This document shows positions 9,216 to 17,549 of a stretch of DNA of 64,000 bases, in pieces; within the stretch, counting starts at the first letter, position 1; every line of letters begins with the position of its first letter. The notes beneath the pieces were generated by a model. That model was not told where the DNA came from. It ran no database searches and saw nothing but the letters and a program-made list of their open reading frames with translations. The stretch is from Hymenobacter sediminis (lineage in GTDB: Bacteria; Bacteroidota; Bacteroidia; Cytophagales; Hymenobacteraceae). The position numbers and the translations under genes are program-made. The DNA is taken from contig NZ_QKNS01000002.1 in the NCBI RefSeq assembly GCF_003231285.1, positions 310,001 to 374,000 on the forward strand. Direction: 5' to 3'.

Positions 9216-10295
9216 GTGTCTTTTTTGACTGCTCCATTCCCCTTACTGCTCGGTAATCTGCCCACATCTGTGCGCGCAGAACTCACCCGGCTGCTGCACA
9301 CCGATCCTGAATTGGAAGTGGTGGGCTCTGTCGTGGCTGCTGACGAGCTACCGAGAATGGCGCGCCGGTTACGGCCTGGAGTGGTGATAGTAACTGAAAG
9401 CGAGTTATTGGGATTAGAGCAATTGCAACGGGATTATCCGGTGCCAGTACTGCTTTATAGTACCCATCCGCCCTTGGCAGGTATGCTCCGTGAGGCAACT
9501 CGTTTAGGAGTGTACGACTACGTAACCCCGCTGCCTGAATCGGGACTGGCCTTGGCTGAGTGGCGCCTTGCGGTGCGGCGCAAGCTGTTGGCCGCGCGTC
9601 CCCGCAAAGCTGCCCCGGAGCCGACGAGCGTGCTCCGTCGTAAAGCAGTGCCGCTACCGCCCCGCGGGGTAGTAGTCATTGGCGGTTCCACGGGAGGGGC
9701 TCCGGCTGTAGAAGCTGTACTGCGCGACTTGCCTAAGGATTTCCCATGGGCTGTGGTTGTGGCTGTGCACCTACCCGAGTTATTTACTGATACACTAGTA
9801 GAGCGGCTCCGTAAGGTATCGGCCTTGCCTGTTATGGCCGCTACTGCAGGCAGCCGACTGGAGGCAGGTCGTGTGCTAGTTGCTCCTGGTGGTCGTAACT
9901 TGGTTGTGCAGCCAGTTGCTGCTACCCCCTGGGTAGAATGGCAAACCAATTTTGGTAATGAAGCCGGCCCTGATGTGCCGTCGGTAGATGTGCTGATGCA
10001 CTCCGTAGTTCGAGCCTTGGGCCGTCATGTGCTAGGAGTAGTGCTTACTGGTTTTGGCCAAGATGGCACGGCAGGGGCAACCTTTATTCGCCAGCAGGGC
10101 GGAGTAGTAGTAGCCCAAGATGAGGCCACTTCGGCTGTGTTCGGTATGCCCAAATCCGTTATTCAGGCCGGGCAGGCCGATGCCGTGCTACCGCTTAATG
10201 CTATTGCCGATTTCGTGGTGCGCCATGTGCAGAGTACTCCCGTAGCTCGCTTCAACCGCTTTTCCTCACTCTCTTACTCTATGCCCGCGCAATGA
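9216..10295 (+). CDS. cheB: CheB-type methylesterase with degenerate receiver
   Basis: A 359-residue CheB-like protein; CheB removes methyl groups from (or deamidates) receptor glutamates. The C-terminal catalytic domain is intact: nucleophile serine in VIGGSTGGAPA, histidine in VVAVHLPELF, and aspartate in LTGFGQDGTAG. The N-terminal 120 residues have receiver-like length and spacing, but the acidic pocket is replaced by PLLLGNLPT and the phosphoacceptor region reads GVVIVTESELLG with no aspartate, so phosphorylation by CheA is unlikely. A GTG start at 9216 is chosen because it gives the full receiver-like domain 54 nt after cheY. The stop overlaps the cheA ATG by 4 bp, indicating translational coupling. 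Confidence 0.9.
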   Translation: MSFLTAPFPLLLGNLPTSVRAELTRLLHTDPELEVVGSVVAADELPRMARRLRPGVVIVTESELLGLEQLQRDYPVPVLLYSTHPPLAGMLREATRLGVYDYVTPLPESGLALAEWRLAVRRKLLAARPRKAAPEPTSVLRRKAVPLPPRGVVVIGGSTGGAPAVEAVLRDLPKDFPWAVVVAVHLPELFTDTLVERLRKVSALPVMAATAGSRLEAGRVLVAPGGRNLVVQPVAATPWVEWQTNFGNEAGPDVPSVDVLMHSVVRALGRHVLGVVLTGFGQDGTAGATFIRQQGGVVVAQDEATSAVFGMPKSVIQAGQADAVLPLNAIADFVVRHVQSTPVARFNRFSSLSYSMPAQ

Positions 10296-11923
10296 AGTCA
10301 AGAGAGCAGGAATACCGCGAAATCTTCATGGCGGAGGCGTTGGAGTACTACGATGCCATGAGCCGGCATATTAGTGAGCTGGAACGCAACCCAACCGATG
10401 AACCGGCCCTGAATGAGCTGTTTCGGCTCATGCACAACCTGAAATCCAATGCCCGGGCCATGGGCTACAATCCTATTGGTGAACTGGCCCACCATATGGA
10501 GACAATTTTCGGGTTGATTCGCAGCCGGGAGAAAACGTTTACAGGCTCTATGGTGCCGGTTCTGTTCACCGGAATTGACACCATAGGGGAGATGATTCGG
10601 GCCGTCGGGGCTGGGGAAGAGTTGCCGGTAGCAGAAAATCTATTCGAAAACCTTGACCGACTGGTGCGGGGCGAAGAGCCCATTTTGGAGTCAGGAGAGG
10701 AAGACGAAGAAGATGCTACCCGCAAGCTAGAACTGTCAGATCTGGTCTATATCCAGATTCGGAAGCTGGATCATCTGCTGAACCTCGTCGGTGAGCTGAC
10801 CATTGACCGAGACCGGGTGCTTACCCTCAGCCAGGAAATTGGCAACCCTGCTTTGGCCGCTGCCGCTGCCCACCTCTCGCGTATTGCTGATGAGCTGCAA
10901 TACAGCGTGATGGATGCCCGCCTAGTAGGCGTAGGGTCGCTGTTTAATAAGTTCCCGCGGGTAGTGCGCGATGTGGCAACCACTGAAAAGAAGGATGTTG
11001 AGCTAACAGTTATAGGCGAAGACATCCAGATTGACCGTAACATCCTGCAAATTATTGCCGATGCGCTGCTGCACCTCGTGCGTAACGCCATCGGGCACGG
11101 CCTAGAAACGCCGGAAGAGCGAGAAGCAGCCGGCAAAACTGCGCAGGGCCACCTTACCCTTTCGGCCCAGGCCGAGCGCGACGACGTGCTGATTCAGGTG
11201 CGCGACGATGGCCGCGGCATCAATGTAAACAGCGTGCGCCGCAAAGCTGTGGAGCGCGGCTTGGTATCTGCCGAGGCGGCAGCAAACCTCGACGACGACG
11301 CTGTTCGCAGCTTTTTGTTTGAGCCTGGCTTCTCCATGGCTCAGGAAGTTACCGAAATATCGGGCCGGGGTGTTGGCTTAGATGTAGTAAAGCTGGCTAT
11401 CGATTCATTGGGCGGCCAGTTGCGAGTAGAGTCAGTATTGGGAGAAGGCACTACCTTTACGCTGGTATTGCCTACGTCCATAGCTGTTAAGGGAGCGTTG
11501 CTCTTCCAGCTTGATCAGCGTAACTATGCCATTCCACTCATGCACACCGACTCGGTGGTGTCCTTGCTACCCGAAGACTTCAACGTGGTAGGAGGGGTGC
11601 TGCTCACGCGGGTGCAGGAAGAGAATGTACCAGTTGTGTCCTTGCGTCGTTTGTTGCATAACGGCGACGGGCCGTTGCAACCTGCTACGAAAGCTGACCT
11701 TATGGGTCGGCAGGATATTATCATTGTCAACTACAACAACCGTCGGCTTGGTCTTATTGTCGATAGATTTTTGCGCCAGCAGGATATTGTGGTTAAACCC
11801 ATGAGTAAGCCGCTGGATACCATCGACTTGTTTGGCGGCGTTACCCTATTGGGCAGTGGGCAGGTATGCCTAGTGCTCGATGTGCCAGCGCTTACACGAT
11901 TATTTCTGGCCAAACGACCATAA
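10292..11923 (+). CDS. cheA: Chemotaxis histidine kinase CheA
   Basis: A 543-residue kinase that phosphorylates CheY. Domain order: Hpt/P1 with phosphorylated H48 in FRLMHNLKSNARAMGY, a short acidic linker (EEDEEDATRK) without a P2 domain, the P3 dimerisation helices (LDHLLNLVGELTIDR), the P4 ATPase, and a C-terminal CheW-like P5. In P4 the G1 box (VRDDGRGI) and the G2 box (ISGRGVGLDVVK) are normal, but the N box reads RNAIGHGLE, with Gly where most CheA proteins have Asp. At 543 residues it is shorter than E. coli CheA because of the missing P2. It overlaps cheB by 4 bp and precedes cheC. Confidence 0.95.
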   Translation: MKSREQEYREIFMAEALEYYDAMSRHISELERNPTDEPALNELFRLMHNLKSNARAMGYNPIGELAHHMETIFGLIRSREKTFTGSMVPVLFTGIDTIGEMIRAVGAGEELPVAENLFENLDRLVRGEEPILESGEEDEEDATRKLELSDLVYIQIRKLDHLLNLVGELTIDRDRVLTLSQEIGNPALAAAAAHLSRIADELQYSVMDARLVGVGSLFNKFPRVVRDVATTEKKDVELTVIGEDIQIDRNILQIIADALLHLVRNAIGHGLETPEEREAAGKTAQGHLTLSAQAERDDVLIQVRDDGRGINVNSVRRKAVERGLVSAEAAANLDDDAVRSFLFEPGFSMAQEVTEISGRGVGLDVVKLAIDSLGGQLRVESVLGEGTTFTLVLPTSIAVKGALLFQLDQRNYAIPLMHTDSVVSLLPEDFNVVGGVLLTRVQEENVPVVSLRRLLHNGDGPLQPATKADLMGRQDIIIVNYNNRRLGLIVDRFLRQQDIVVKPMSKPLDTIDLFGGVTLLGSGQVCLVLDVPALTRLFLAKRP

Positions 11924-11943
11924 CTCACGTATTGCAGACCTGT

Positions 11944-11967
11944 GGCGGCCTACTTCGGCTGGCCGCC
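11944..11967 (+). terminator. Weak hairpin between cheA and cheC
   Basis: A GC-only 7-bp stem (GGCGGCC 11944-11950, GGCCGCC 11961-11967) followed by CTTTTC lies in the 61-nt gap. It could partly attenuate cheC expression; the T-tract is short. Confidence 0.3.
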
Positions 11968-11984
11968 CTTTTCAATTGATTCCT

Positions 11985-12623
11985 ATGGATTTGCACATGA
12001 CGGAACTGGAGCGGGATATCATCCGCGAAATCCTGAATATTGGCCTAGCTCGCGCGGCCGATTCATTCGCGGTGGTCGCCCAGGAGAAGGTATTGCTGGA
12101 AGTACCGAACCTCGATATCGTGTCAGGGAAAACCATTCTGGATATGGTACGTGACCTGCAGGCCGGACACGTTATCATTCAGTCCGATATCCGTGGCGAG
12201 TTCAACGGGACGACTCTCATGTTCTTCTCCGGGCAGCATGTCCAGCGTCTTTCGCGGGTATGCTTGCGCATGAGCACTTCAGATTCCACGCAGATTGATG
12301 AAATGCAGGAATCTTTGCTGCTAGAAATCAGCAATATCATTACTGGAGCGTTGGTAACACAGCTTGCCAATATTCTAAAAGCCAGCATCTACGGTGCGCC
12401 GCCAACCCATCCGCGGGGCGATATGGCTAACTCGCTGAATAGTCTGCTTCTGAACCGGCCCATGGTGCAGCCGCTTATCTTCTCTGTGGTTACCCAGTTC
12501 TCCGATAAAGACAATTCAGTAGAGCTACCTCTCATGATTTTCTTTGATCGGGATACCTTCGAGAAAATTCTTGACATCATCCGGACCTATGATTTTATGG
12601 GCGGGCAGCAAGCTGGCTCTTAA
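11985..12623 (+). CDS. cheC: CheC-type phosphatase
   Basis: A 212-residue CheC-family protein, which dephosphorylates CheY-P. Both family signature helices are complete: D-x3-E-x2-N in DIIREILN followed 22 residues later by proline, and S-x3-E-x2-N in SLLLEISN followed 22 residues later by proline. Two intact sites are typical of the active dual-site CheC class. The ATG at 11985 is preferred over an upstream in-frame start at 11880, which would overlap cheA. An ATG four codons downstream is also possible. It is the last gene of the cluster. No CheD partner is found in the window. Confidence 0.88.
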   Translation: MDLHMTELERDIIREILNIGLARAADSFAVVAQEKVLLEVPNLDIVSGKTILDMVRDLQAGHVIIQSDIRGEFNGTTLMFFSGQHVQRLSRVCLRMSTSDSTQIDEMQESLLLEISNIITGALVTQLANILKASIYGAPPTHPRGDMANSLNSLLLNRPMVQPLIFSVVTQFSDKDNSVELPLMIFFDRDTFEKILDIIRTYDFMGGQQAGS

Positions 12624-12757
12624 CTGCTTCCGGTCTGACTTAGGCGCAACCAAGTGCGGCCTCAACACCAAGAACAGCGCTGATCCGGCGTTGTATGTTC
12701 TGGGTGCGGAGGCCGCGGCCATTATAGCCTTCTTCTGTTTCTCACTTCAACTCGTTT

Positions 12758-13855
12758 ATGTTTATGGCTGATTCTGCGTCTGCGCTGGAACAAAAGCTCG
12801 CTAACTTCGACCCCAATGCCCTCGGAGATACTGCCGGAGGGATTTATGGCCTTCCGTTTACACCAGAAGAAGCACAAGTAATCATCGTGCCCGTGCCATG
12901 GGAGGTTACGGTTTCCTACCGTGCCGGAACCGCCGAAGGCCCGGCGGCTATTCGCGAAGCTTCTCTGCAGGTTGACCTGTATGACCCAGACCTGCCCGAC
13001 GCTTGGAAAATGGGTCTGGCCATGGAAGAGCCCGATGAGAAAATTGCGGCCGAAAGCTTGGACTTGCGCCCAACTGCTGAAGGCTACATTGGCTGGCTAG
13101 AAGAAGGCGAGCCCGAGGCTACCCATAGCAGCTTCTCTCAAGTGCCGACTCGCATCAATGAGCGGGGCCAAGCACTGCTGGAGTGGCTGAAAACTAAGAC
13201 CGGTGCTCTGCTTGATGCTGGCAAGGGGGTAGTAGTTTTGGGTGGCGACCATAGTACGCCGTTGGGCTACCTCCATGCGCTGGCTGAACGCCACCAGGAG
13301 TTTGGGATTCTTCAGATTGATGCCCACTGCGACCTGCGACCGGCCTACGAAGGCTTCGAGTTTTCGCACGCCTCCATCATGTACAACGCTCTGAAGCTGC
13401 CCCAGGTGAAGAAGCTGGTGCAGGTTGGCATTCGGGACTACTGCCAGCAAGAAGCTGAGTTCATTGACCAGAGTAACGGACGCGTAGCCTTGTTTGCCGA
13501 CCGGTTTCTGCAGGCGGAAATGCTGGGCGGTAAATCCTGGAAAAAAGAGTGCAAGAAGATTATTGCCCAGCTGCCCGACAAAGTATACCTGAGCTTTGAC
13601 ATCGATGGTCTCGACCCCAAGCTGTGCCCCGGCACCGGTACGCCTGTGCCAGGTGGGCTGGAGTTCGAGCAAGCGCTGTACCTGATCCGGATGGTTGTAC
13701 GCTCAGGCCGCACCATTATCGGCTGCGACCTGAATGAAGTAGCTCCCGGCGATACAGAGTGGAACGCCATTGTGGGTGCCCGGCTGCTCTACCACATGGC
13801 TAACTGGATGGGTGTATCGCAGGGACGACTGAAGGCCCGGCCCTCGGAGAAATAG
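12758..13855 (+). CDS. Agmatinase/arginase-family ureohydrolase
   Basis: A 365-residue manganese-dependent ureohydrolase, which hydrolyses guanidino compounds such as agmatine, arginine or formiminoglutamate. The three metal-binding signatures are present: VVLGGDHSTP, QIDAHCDLRP and LSFDIDGLDP. The enzyme is longer than typical agmatinases (about 300 residues), with an extra N-terminal segment of about 50 residues and an insertion around residues 90-130. Many Bacteroidota encode this longer form, usually annotated as agmatinase, but the substrate cannot be read from the sequence. Two in-frame ATGs (12758 and 12764) are equally plausible starts. It follows the chemosensory cluster by 134 bp; no functional link is evident. 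Confidence 0.87.
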   Translation: MFMADSASALEQKLANFDPNALGDTAGGIYGLPFTPEEAQVIIVPVPWEVTVSYRAGTAEGPAAIREASLQVDLYDPDLPDAWKMGLAMEEPDEKIAAESLDLRPTAEGYIGWLEEGEPEATHSSFSQVPTRINERGQALLEWLKTKTGALLDAGKGVVVLGGDHSTPLGYLHALAERHQEFGILQIDAHCDLRPAYEGFEFSHASIMYNALKLPQVKKLVQVGIRDYCQQEAEFIDQSNGRVALFADRFLQAEMLGGKSWKKECKKIIAQLPDKVYLSFDIDGLDPKLCPGTGTPVPGGLEFEQALYLIRMVVRSGRTIIGCDLNEVAPGDTEWNAIVGARLLYHMANWMGVSQGRLKARPSEK

Positions 13856-13895
13856 GGAAAGCCAACGCCTGATGCGCTTTTGCGTATCGGCGTAT

Positions 13896-13915
13896 AGGCT
13901 TATTTCTATAAGCCT
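13896..13915 (+). terminator. Hairpin after the ureohydrolase gene
   Basis: A perfect 8-bp stem (AGGCTTAT / ATAAGCCT) with loop TTCT lies between the ureohydrolase and the holin-family gene. There is no T-tract, so termination is uncertain. Confidence 0.3.
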
Positions 13916-13950
13916 GGTAACTCTCCCCTCACTCCAACCCTACACCAATC

Positions 13951-14286
13951 ATGGGATTCATTCTCAAGTTTTTGCTCTCGGCGGTCATCACTTATGTGTT
14001 GGCTAAATTTCTGCCCGGCTCCCAAATCGGGGGCTTTGGTGATGCCATCATCTTGGTGATTGTACTGGCTATCCTGAATGCGGTGGTGAAGCCAATCCTT
14101 AAGATCATCGGCTTTCCCATCACCATTCTAACCCTAGGCCTGTTCTTGTTGGTTATCAACGCCTTGATTGTGATGATGGCCAGCTACCTGCTTACCGGGT
14201 TTGAGGTGGACGGCTTTGTATCCGCGCTGATATTTAGTGTGGTGCTTTCCGTAGTAACTGCCGTAGTCGATTTTATTGTAGACTAA
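13951..14286 (+). CDS. Phage-holin-family (superfamily IV) membrane protein
   Basis: A 111-residue very hydrophobic protein with four predicted membrane helices: about residues 3-21, 29-50 (after the GGFGDAII turn), 55-80 and 85-110. The pattern, including LNAVVKPILKIIGFPIT and LGLFLLVINALIV, matches the four-helix mycobacterial-type holin family (YvlD-like). These are mostly chromosomal membrane proteins linked with envelope stress rather than phage lysis; nothing phage-like surrounds it. The stop codon is the first base pairing of a 39-bp palindrome shared with the convergent DUF4349 gene. Confidence 0.8.
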   Translation: MGFILKFLLSAVITYVLAKFLPGSQIGGFGDAIILVIVLAILNAVVKPILKIIGFPITILTLGLFLLVINALIVMMASYLLTGFEVDGFVSALIFSVVLSVVTAVVDFIVD

Positions 14287-14365
14287 GTAGTAGAGCCTTC
14301 GCTTAACAAAAAGTCCGGCCAGTATCTACTGGCCGGACTTTTTGTTAAGCGAAGGCTCTACTACT
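14286..14365. terminator. 39-bp perfect palindromic bidirectional terminator
   Basis: Left arm 14286-14324 and right arm 14327-14365 are perfect reverse complements with two unpaired central bases. The inner core is AAAAAGTCCGGCCAGTA and its complement, which is a normal bidirectional terminator; the outer part extends the stem into the stop codons of both convergent genes (TAA at 14284-14286 on plus, TAG at 14364-14366 on minus). Confidence 0.9.
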
Positions 14366-15254
14366 AGGCTTTGGCCTGCAATTGCGTGCGGCGCCAGCGG
14401 CGCCAAGCTCTGACAGCCACTAGGCCGAGCGCCCCGAGCAAGAACAGCGGCCAGGCCGTGACTACCGCGAGTACTAAGCCAGTCAGCAGTCCCCAGCCAG
14501 TATATACAGCCTGTGTAAAGCGGCTGGCAAAGGATAATACAGGTGCATCGGGTTGGGCTAGTGGCAGTGTTTGGAAATAGGTGAGTGTGATGGTAGAGTA
14601 ACCTATTTGGTAGTTGAGCGTTTTGAGGCGGCTTTCCGTAGATTCAATCTGCTCCCGTACCTCGCCTATTTTCTCTTCAATGGCTAGGATGTCGGTAATC
14701 TTTTTGGCTTGCGACAGTAGGGCCACGTAGCGTTGCTCTACAGCCCGTTTGGTGCGAAGTCGCGCTGATACGTCGGCATGTTCAGCGGTTACGTCATCGG
14801 TGCTGAGCGTTTTTGATTCCAGCACTCCCAAACCGTTGAGGCTGTTGAGTAACTTCTGAAATTGACCTGGCAGCACTCGTATCGTCATCTTGTGCTCCCA
14901 CTGGCCTTCCTCTCGTTCCTCCGATGCATCGGAGATGTAGGCGCCGTAAGCGTGGGCTAGGCTATCCACGCGCGCATTTGTCTTCACCAAGTTCTCAACT
15001 TTCACGCGTACATGAGCATGGTAAATGAGCTTGCGTGCCGCAGTAGGAGCCGCAGTTATAACTGTACCACGAGTAGGTAAGCCGGGCTCCTGGGCTTCAG
15101 GAGGCGCTGGTGCCTCAGGGGCCGGCGGGCCCTCTATTGCCGCCAGAGCCCCGTCCTCTGTGGCGGGTTCCTGTTTAATATTTTCCGCTGACTTACTGCA
15201 GGCGCTGAGCAAAAGTGAGGCAGCCACAATTACATTACACAGAGCAATTTTCAT
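14364..15254 (-). CDS. DUF4349 lipoprotein
   Basis: A 296-residue protein starting at the ATG at 15254 (an upstream ATG at 15266 is less likely because it displaces the signal peptide). A lipoprotein signal peptide ends in LLLSACSK. A Pro/Glu-rich linker (about 25-65) leads to the DUF4349 core: IYHAHVRVKVENL, then a periplasmic alpha/beta part and a long coiled-coil stretch (about residues 165-215, EEKIGEVREQIESTESRLK). A C-terminal membrane helix (LLTGLVLAVVTAWPLFLLG) is followed by basic residues. The family has no established enzymatic role. The protein would be anchored in the envelope at both ends. It converges on the holin-family gene. Confidence 0.85.
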   Translation of the reverse strand: MKIALCNVIVAASLLLSACSKSAENIKQEPATEDGALAAIEGPPAPEAPAPPEAQEPGLPTRGTVITAAPTAARKLIYHAHVRVKVENLVKTNARVDSLAHAYGAYISDASEEREEGQWEHKMTIRVLPGQFQKLLNSLNGLGVLESKTLSTDDVTAEHADVSARLRTKRAVEQRYVALLSQAKKITDILAIEEKIGEVREQIESTESRLKTLNYQIGYSTITLTYFQTLPLAQPDAPVLSFASRFTQAVYTGWGLLTGLVLAVVTAWPLFLLGALGLVAVRAWRRWRRTQLQAKA

Positions 15255-15343
15255 AGATGTAAGCAATAAGGGTGAACTATCAGTCTCTCTGACGCTAGCA
15301 GTTAATTCAACGAGTAGTATAGAGGTAACCGTATACAGAAATA

Positions 15344-15376
15344 AAAAGCCTGCCCTCTGGTAGAAGGCAGGCTTTT
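15344..15376 (-). terminator. Intrinsic terminator after murA
   Basis: An 11-bp perfect stem (AAAAGCCTGCC 15344-15354, GGCAGGCTTTT 15366-15376) lies 22 bp beyond the murA stop; on the minus strand it ends in a T-run. Confidence 0.85.
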
Positions 15377-15397
15377 GTAGTCTAAATAGACTTAACC

Positions 15398-16702
15398 TTA
15401 GAGGCGGCGGATCTGTGCCCCCAGGGCCGTCAGTCGCTTATCAATGTTCTGGTAGCCACGATCAATCTGCTCAACGTTCTCAATCACGCTCCGGCCGTTG
15501 GCCGACAGAGCCGCAATGAGTAAGGCTACCCCTGCACGAATGTCGGGCGAGGTCATGGTGATGCCGTGCAGCTGCGTGCGTTTGTCGAGGCCGATGACGG
15601 TAGCGCGGTGGGGGTCACAGAGGATAATCTGGGCACCCATGTCGATGAGCTTGTCCACGAAGAACAGGCGCGACTCAAACATCTTCTGGTGAATGAGTAC
15701 GGTGCCTTTGGCCTGGGTTGCCACCACCAGAATCACGCTCAGCAGGTCGGGCGTGAGGCCGGGCCAGGTGTGGTCAGAAATGGTTAGAATGCTGCCATCG
15801 AGGTAGGTAGCAATTTCATAATGGTCCTGAGCAGGTACGTAAATGTCGTCGCCGCGGAACTCCAGCTGAATGCCCAGCTTACGGAACGTATCCGGAATCA
15901 GGCCCAGCTCCGGAATCTGGCAGTCCTTGATGGTGATTTCCGAGCCCGTCATGGCTGCCAGGCCAATAAACGAACCGATTTCAATCATGTCGGGCAACAT
16001 GCGGTGCTCGGTGCCACCCAGGCGCTCTACCCCTTCAATGGTGAGCAGGTTGGATCCGATACCGTTGATTTTGGCACCCATGCGCACCAGCATTTTGCAA
16101 AGCTGCTGCAGGTATGGCTCGCAGGCCGCGTTATAAATTGTTGTGGTGCCCTCAGCCAGTACGGCACCCATCACAATGTTGGCTGTTCCCGTTACCGAAG
16201 CTTCATCCAGCAGCATATAAGCGCCGCGTAGCTTGCCTTCGGTATTGATACGGTAGAAGTCGTTACCTTCCAGAGTAAGCTTGCCGCCTAGTTTCTCTAG
16301 CCCCAAGAAGTGGGTATCCATGGGCCGCCGGCCGATTTTGTCGCCACCCGGCTTCGGTAGCTGGCACTTGCCAAAGCGGGCCAGCATAGGACCCAGGATC
16401 ATCACGGAGCCACGCAGAGCACCGGCCTGTGCCACGAACTCGGGAGTGTCGAGGTAGTCCAGGTGCACGTCATCGGCCTGGAAGCGGTACGTGTCATTCG
16501 ACAGCTTGCCCACTTTTACACCCATGTCGCGCAGCAGCTCAATCAGCTTGTTGACGTCGCGGATGTCGGGGATGTTGGAAATCGTAACCTGCTCATCCGT
16601 GAGCAATACCGCGCACAGAATCTGGAGAGCTTCGTTTTTAGCGCCCTGGGGCACGATTTCACCTTTCAGCGGCTTACCGCCGATAACTTCAAAAGAGGCC
16701 AT
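15398..16702 (-). CDS. murA: UDP-N-acetylglucosamine 1-carboxyvinyltransferase
   Basis: A 434-residue MurA, the first committed enzyme of peptidoglycan precursor synthesis (enolpyruvyl transfer to UDP-GlcNAc). The N-terminal GAKNEALQ contains the conserved Lys22-Asn23 pair. The active-site loop reads KPGGDKIGRRPMD, with aspartate (D121) at the position of the E. coli Cys115. A Cys-to-Asp exchange here is known from MurA of Mycobacterium and Chlamydia and makes the enzyme insensitive to fosfomycin, so the same is expected here. The gene follows a DUF4290 gene in the same direction, a pairing common in Bacteroidota. It has its own -7 element at 16820-16827 and a terminator. Confidence 0.96.
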   Translation of the reverse strand: MASFEVIGGKPLKGEIVPQGAKNEALQILCAVLLTDEQVTISNIPDIRDVNKLIELLRDMGVKVGKLSNDTYRFQADDVHLDYLDTPEFVAQAGALRGSVMILGPMLARFGKCQLPKPGGDKIGRRPMDTHFLGLEKLGGKLTLEGNDFYRINTEGKLRGAYMLLDEASVTGTANIVMGAVLAEGTTTIYNAACEPYLQQLCKMLVRMGAKINGIGSNLLTIEGVERLGGTEHRMLPDMIEIGSFIGLAAMTGSEITIKDCQIPELGLIPDTFRKLGIQLEFRGDDIYVPAQDHYEIATYLDGSILTISDHTWPGLTPDLLSVILVVATQAKGTVLIHQKMFESRLFFVDKLIDMGAQIILCDPHRATVIGLDKRTQLHGITMTSPDIRAGVALLIAALSANGRSVIENVEQIDRGYQNIDKRLTALGAQIRRL

Positions 16703-16819
16703 GGAGAGAGTTATTAGGAGCCAGCAGGCGAAAGCTGAAAGGCAGCGTACAAGCGGCAGGGCCTTTTGCCTTGCCAGGAACCTGTACTCTGTCTTCTAGC
16801 TTCAATTTTCCGGCTTCTG

Positions 16820-16827
16820 CAAAGATA
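16820..16827 (-). promoter_or_regulatory. -7 element upstream of murA
   Basis: On the minus strand TATCTTTG matches TAnnTTTG and lies directly at the end of the DUF4290 gene, giving a murA leader of about 110 nt. No clear -33 element is seen. Confidence 0.4.
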
Positions 16828-17529
16828 TTACTGCGGAGGTTGTTGGGGTTCTTGGCGGCCTTTTTTGCCACCACGGCGCTGTTTATCGCGCCGGTTGTTG
16901 CTACCCCCACTGCCACGCCGAACGTCGCGCTCCTGGCGGGGTTGGGGTACAATGAAGGGGGTAGGGCGACCATTGCTGGTGAACTCAAACAAATTTTGAG
17001 CATCAACCTGAGCAGGGTCGAGGGCCAACTGGCCGTTGGAGAGTTCCTTCAGGTGCTTCAGGATGGTGACATCCTTGGCGTTTTCCTTATTGTGGGAACG
17101 ATACAAGAACTTCATCGTGCGGCCAATGACGATGGCTGCCTGCTCGCGTTCGGCGGGGTCTTCCAGGGTCAGCGCTTTTTCTACTAGTTGCTCCACAGCC
17201 CGGCCGTAGGCCCGGAATTTGGGGCCTTTGCTGGGGTAGGGCACACGCTGGGGCGGCGTTTGATTGGCTGGAGCGGCCAGCTCAAAGGGAGCATCCACAT
17301 CCAACTCACCGTCGGCCATTTCGAATAGGTGGTTCCAGACTTTCTGCTGAGAGTCGGGCTGGTCACGCAGGGTAGGCTGAATCCGGAAGATAAGCTGCAC
17401 GATTTGCTGGGCGCGGCGCGTCCGCTCGGCGCGGTCTTCGATGTCGCGTAGCTGTTGCACGAGCTGAAAAGTGCTCTGCCCGTATTCGCGCTGGAGCAGC
17501 TCGTGCTTATGAAGAGAAGGTAACGTCAT
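16828..17529 (-). CDS. DUF4290 family protein
   Basis: A 233-residue protein starting at the ATG at 17529 (MTLPSLHKHELLQREYGQ), chosen because the family begins there and a -7 promoter element lies just upstream; a longer in-frame start at 17610 would lie upstream of that promoter. DUF4290 is restricted to Bacteroidota and usually stands before murA. The helical N-terminal 190 residues carry RDIEDRAERTRRAQQIV and GRTMKFLYRSHNKENAKD segments. The last 40 residues are a low-complexity basic tail (RRDKQRRGGKKGRQ) that may bind RNA or DNA. No catalytic motif is visible and the function is unknown. Confidence 0.85.
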   Translation of the reverse strand: MTLPSLHKHELLQREYGQSTFQLVQQLRDIEDRAERTRRAQQIVQLIFRIQPTLRDQPDSQQKVWNHLFEMADGELDVDAPFELAAPANQTPPQRVPYPSKGPKFRAYGRAVEQLVEKALTLEDPAEREQAAIVIGRTMKFLYRSHNKENAKDVTILKHLKELSNGQLALDPAQVDAQNLFEFTSNGRPTPFIVPQPRQERDVRRGSGGSNNRRDKQRRGGKKGRQEPQQPPQ

Positions 17530-17549
17530 GAAAATGGTATTCGAAGGGC

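Noticed and set aside
11880..11984. Longer start for cheC
   Set aside because: It would overlap the end of cheA by 44 bp and adds unconserved residues before the CheC signature.
13951..14286. Holin-family gene as a sign of prophage
   Set aside because: The family is mostly chromosomal, and no other phage gene, integrase or att-like repeat is near.
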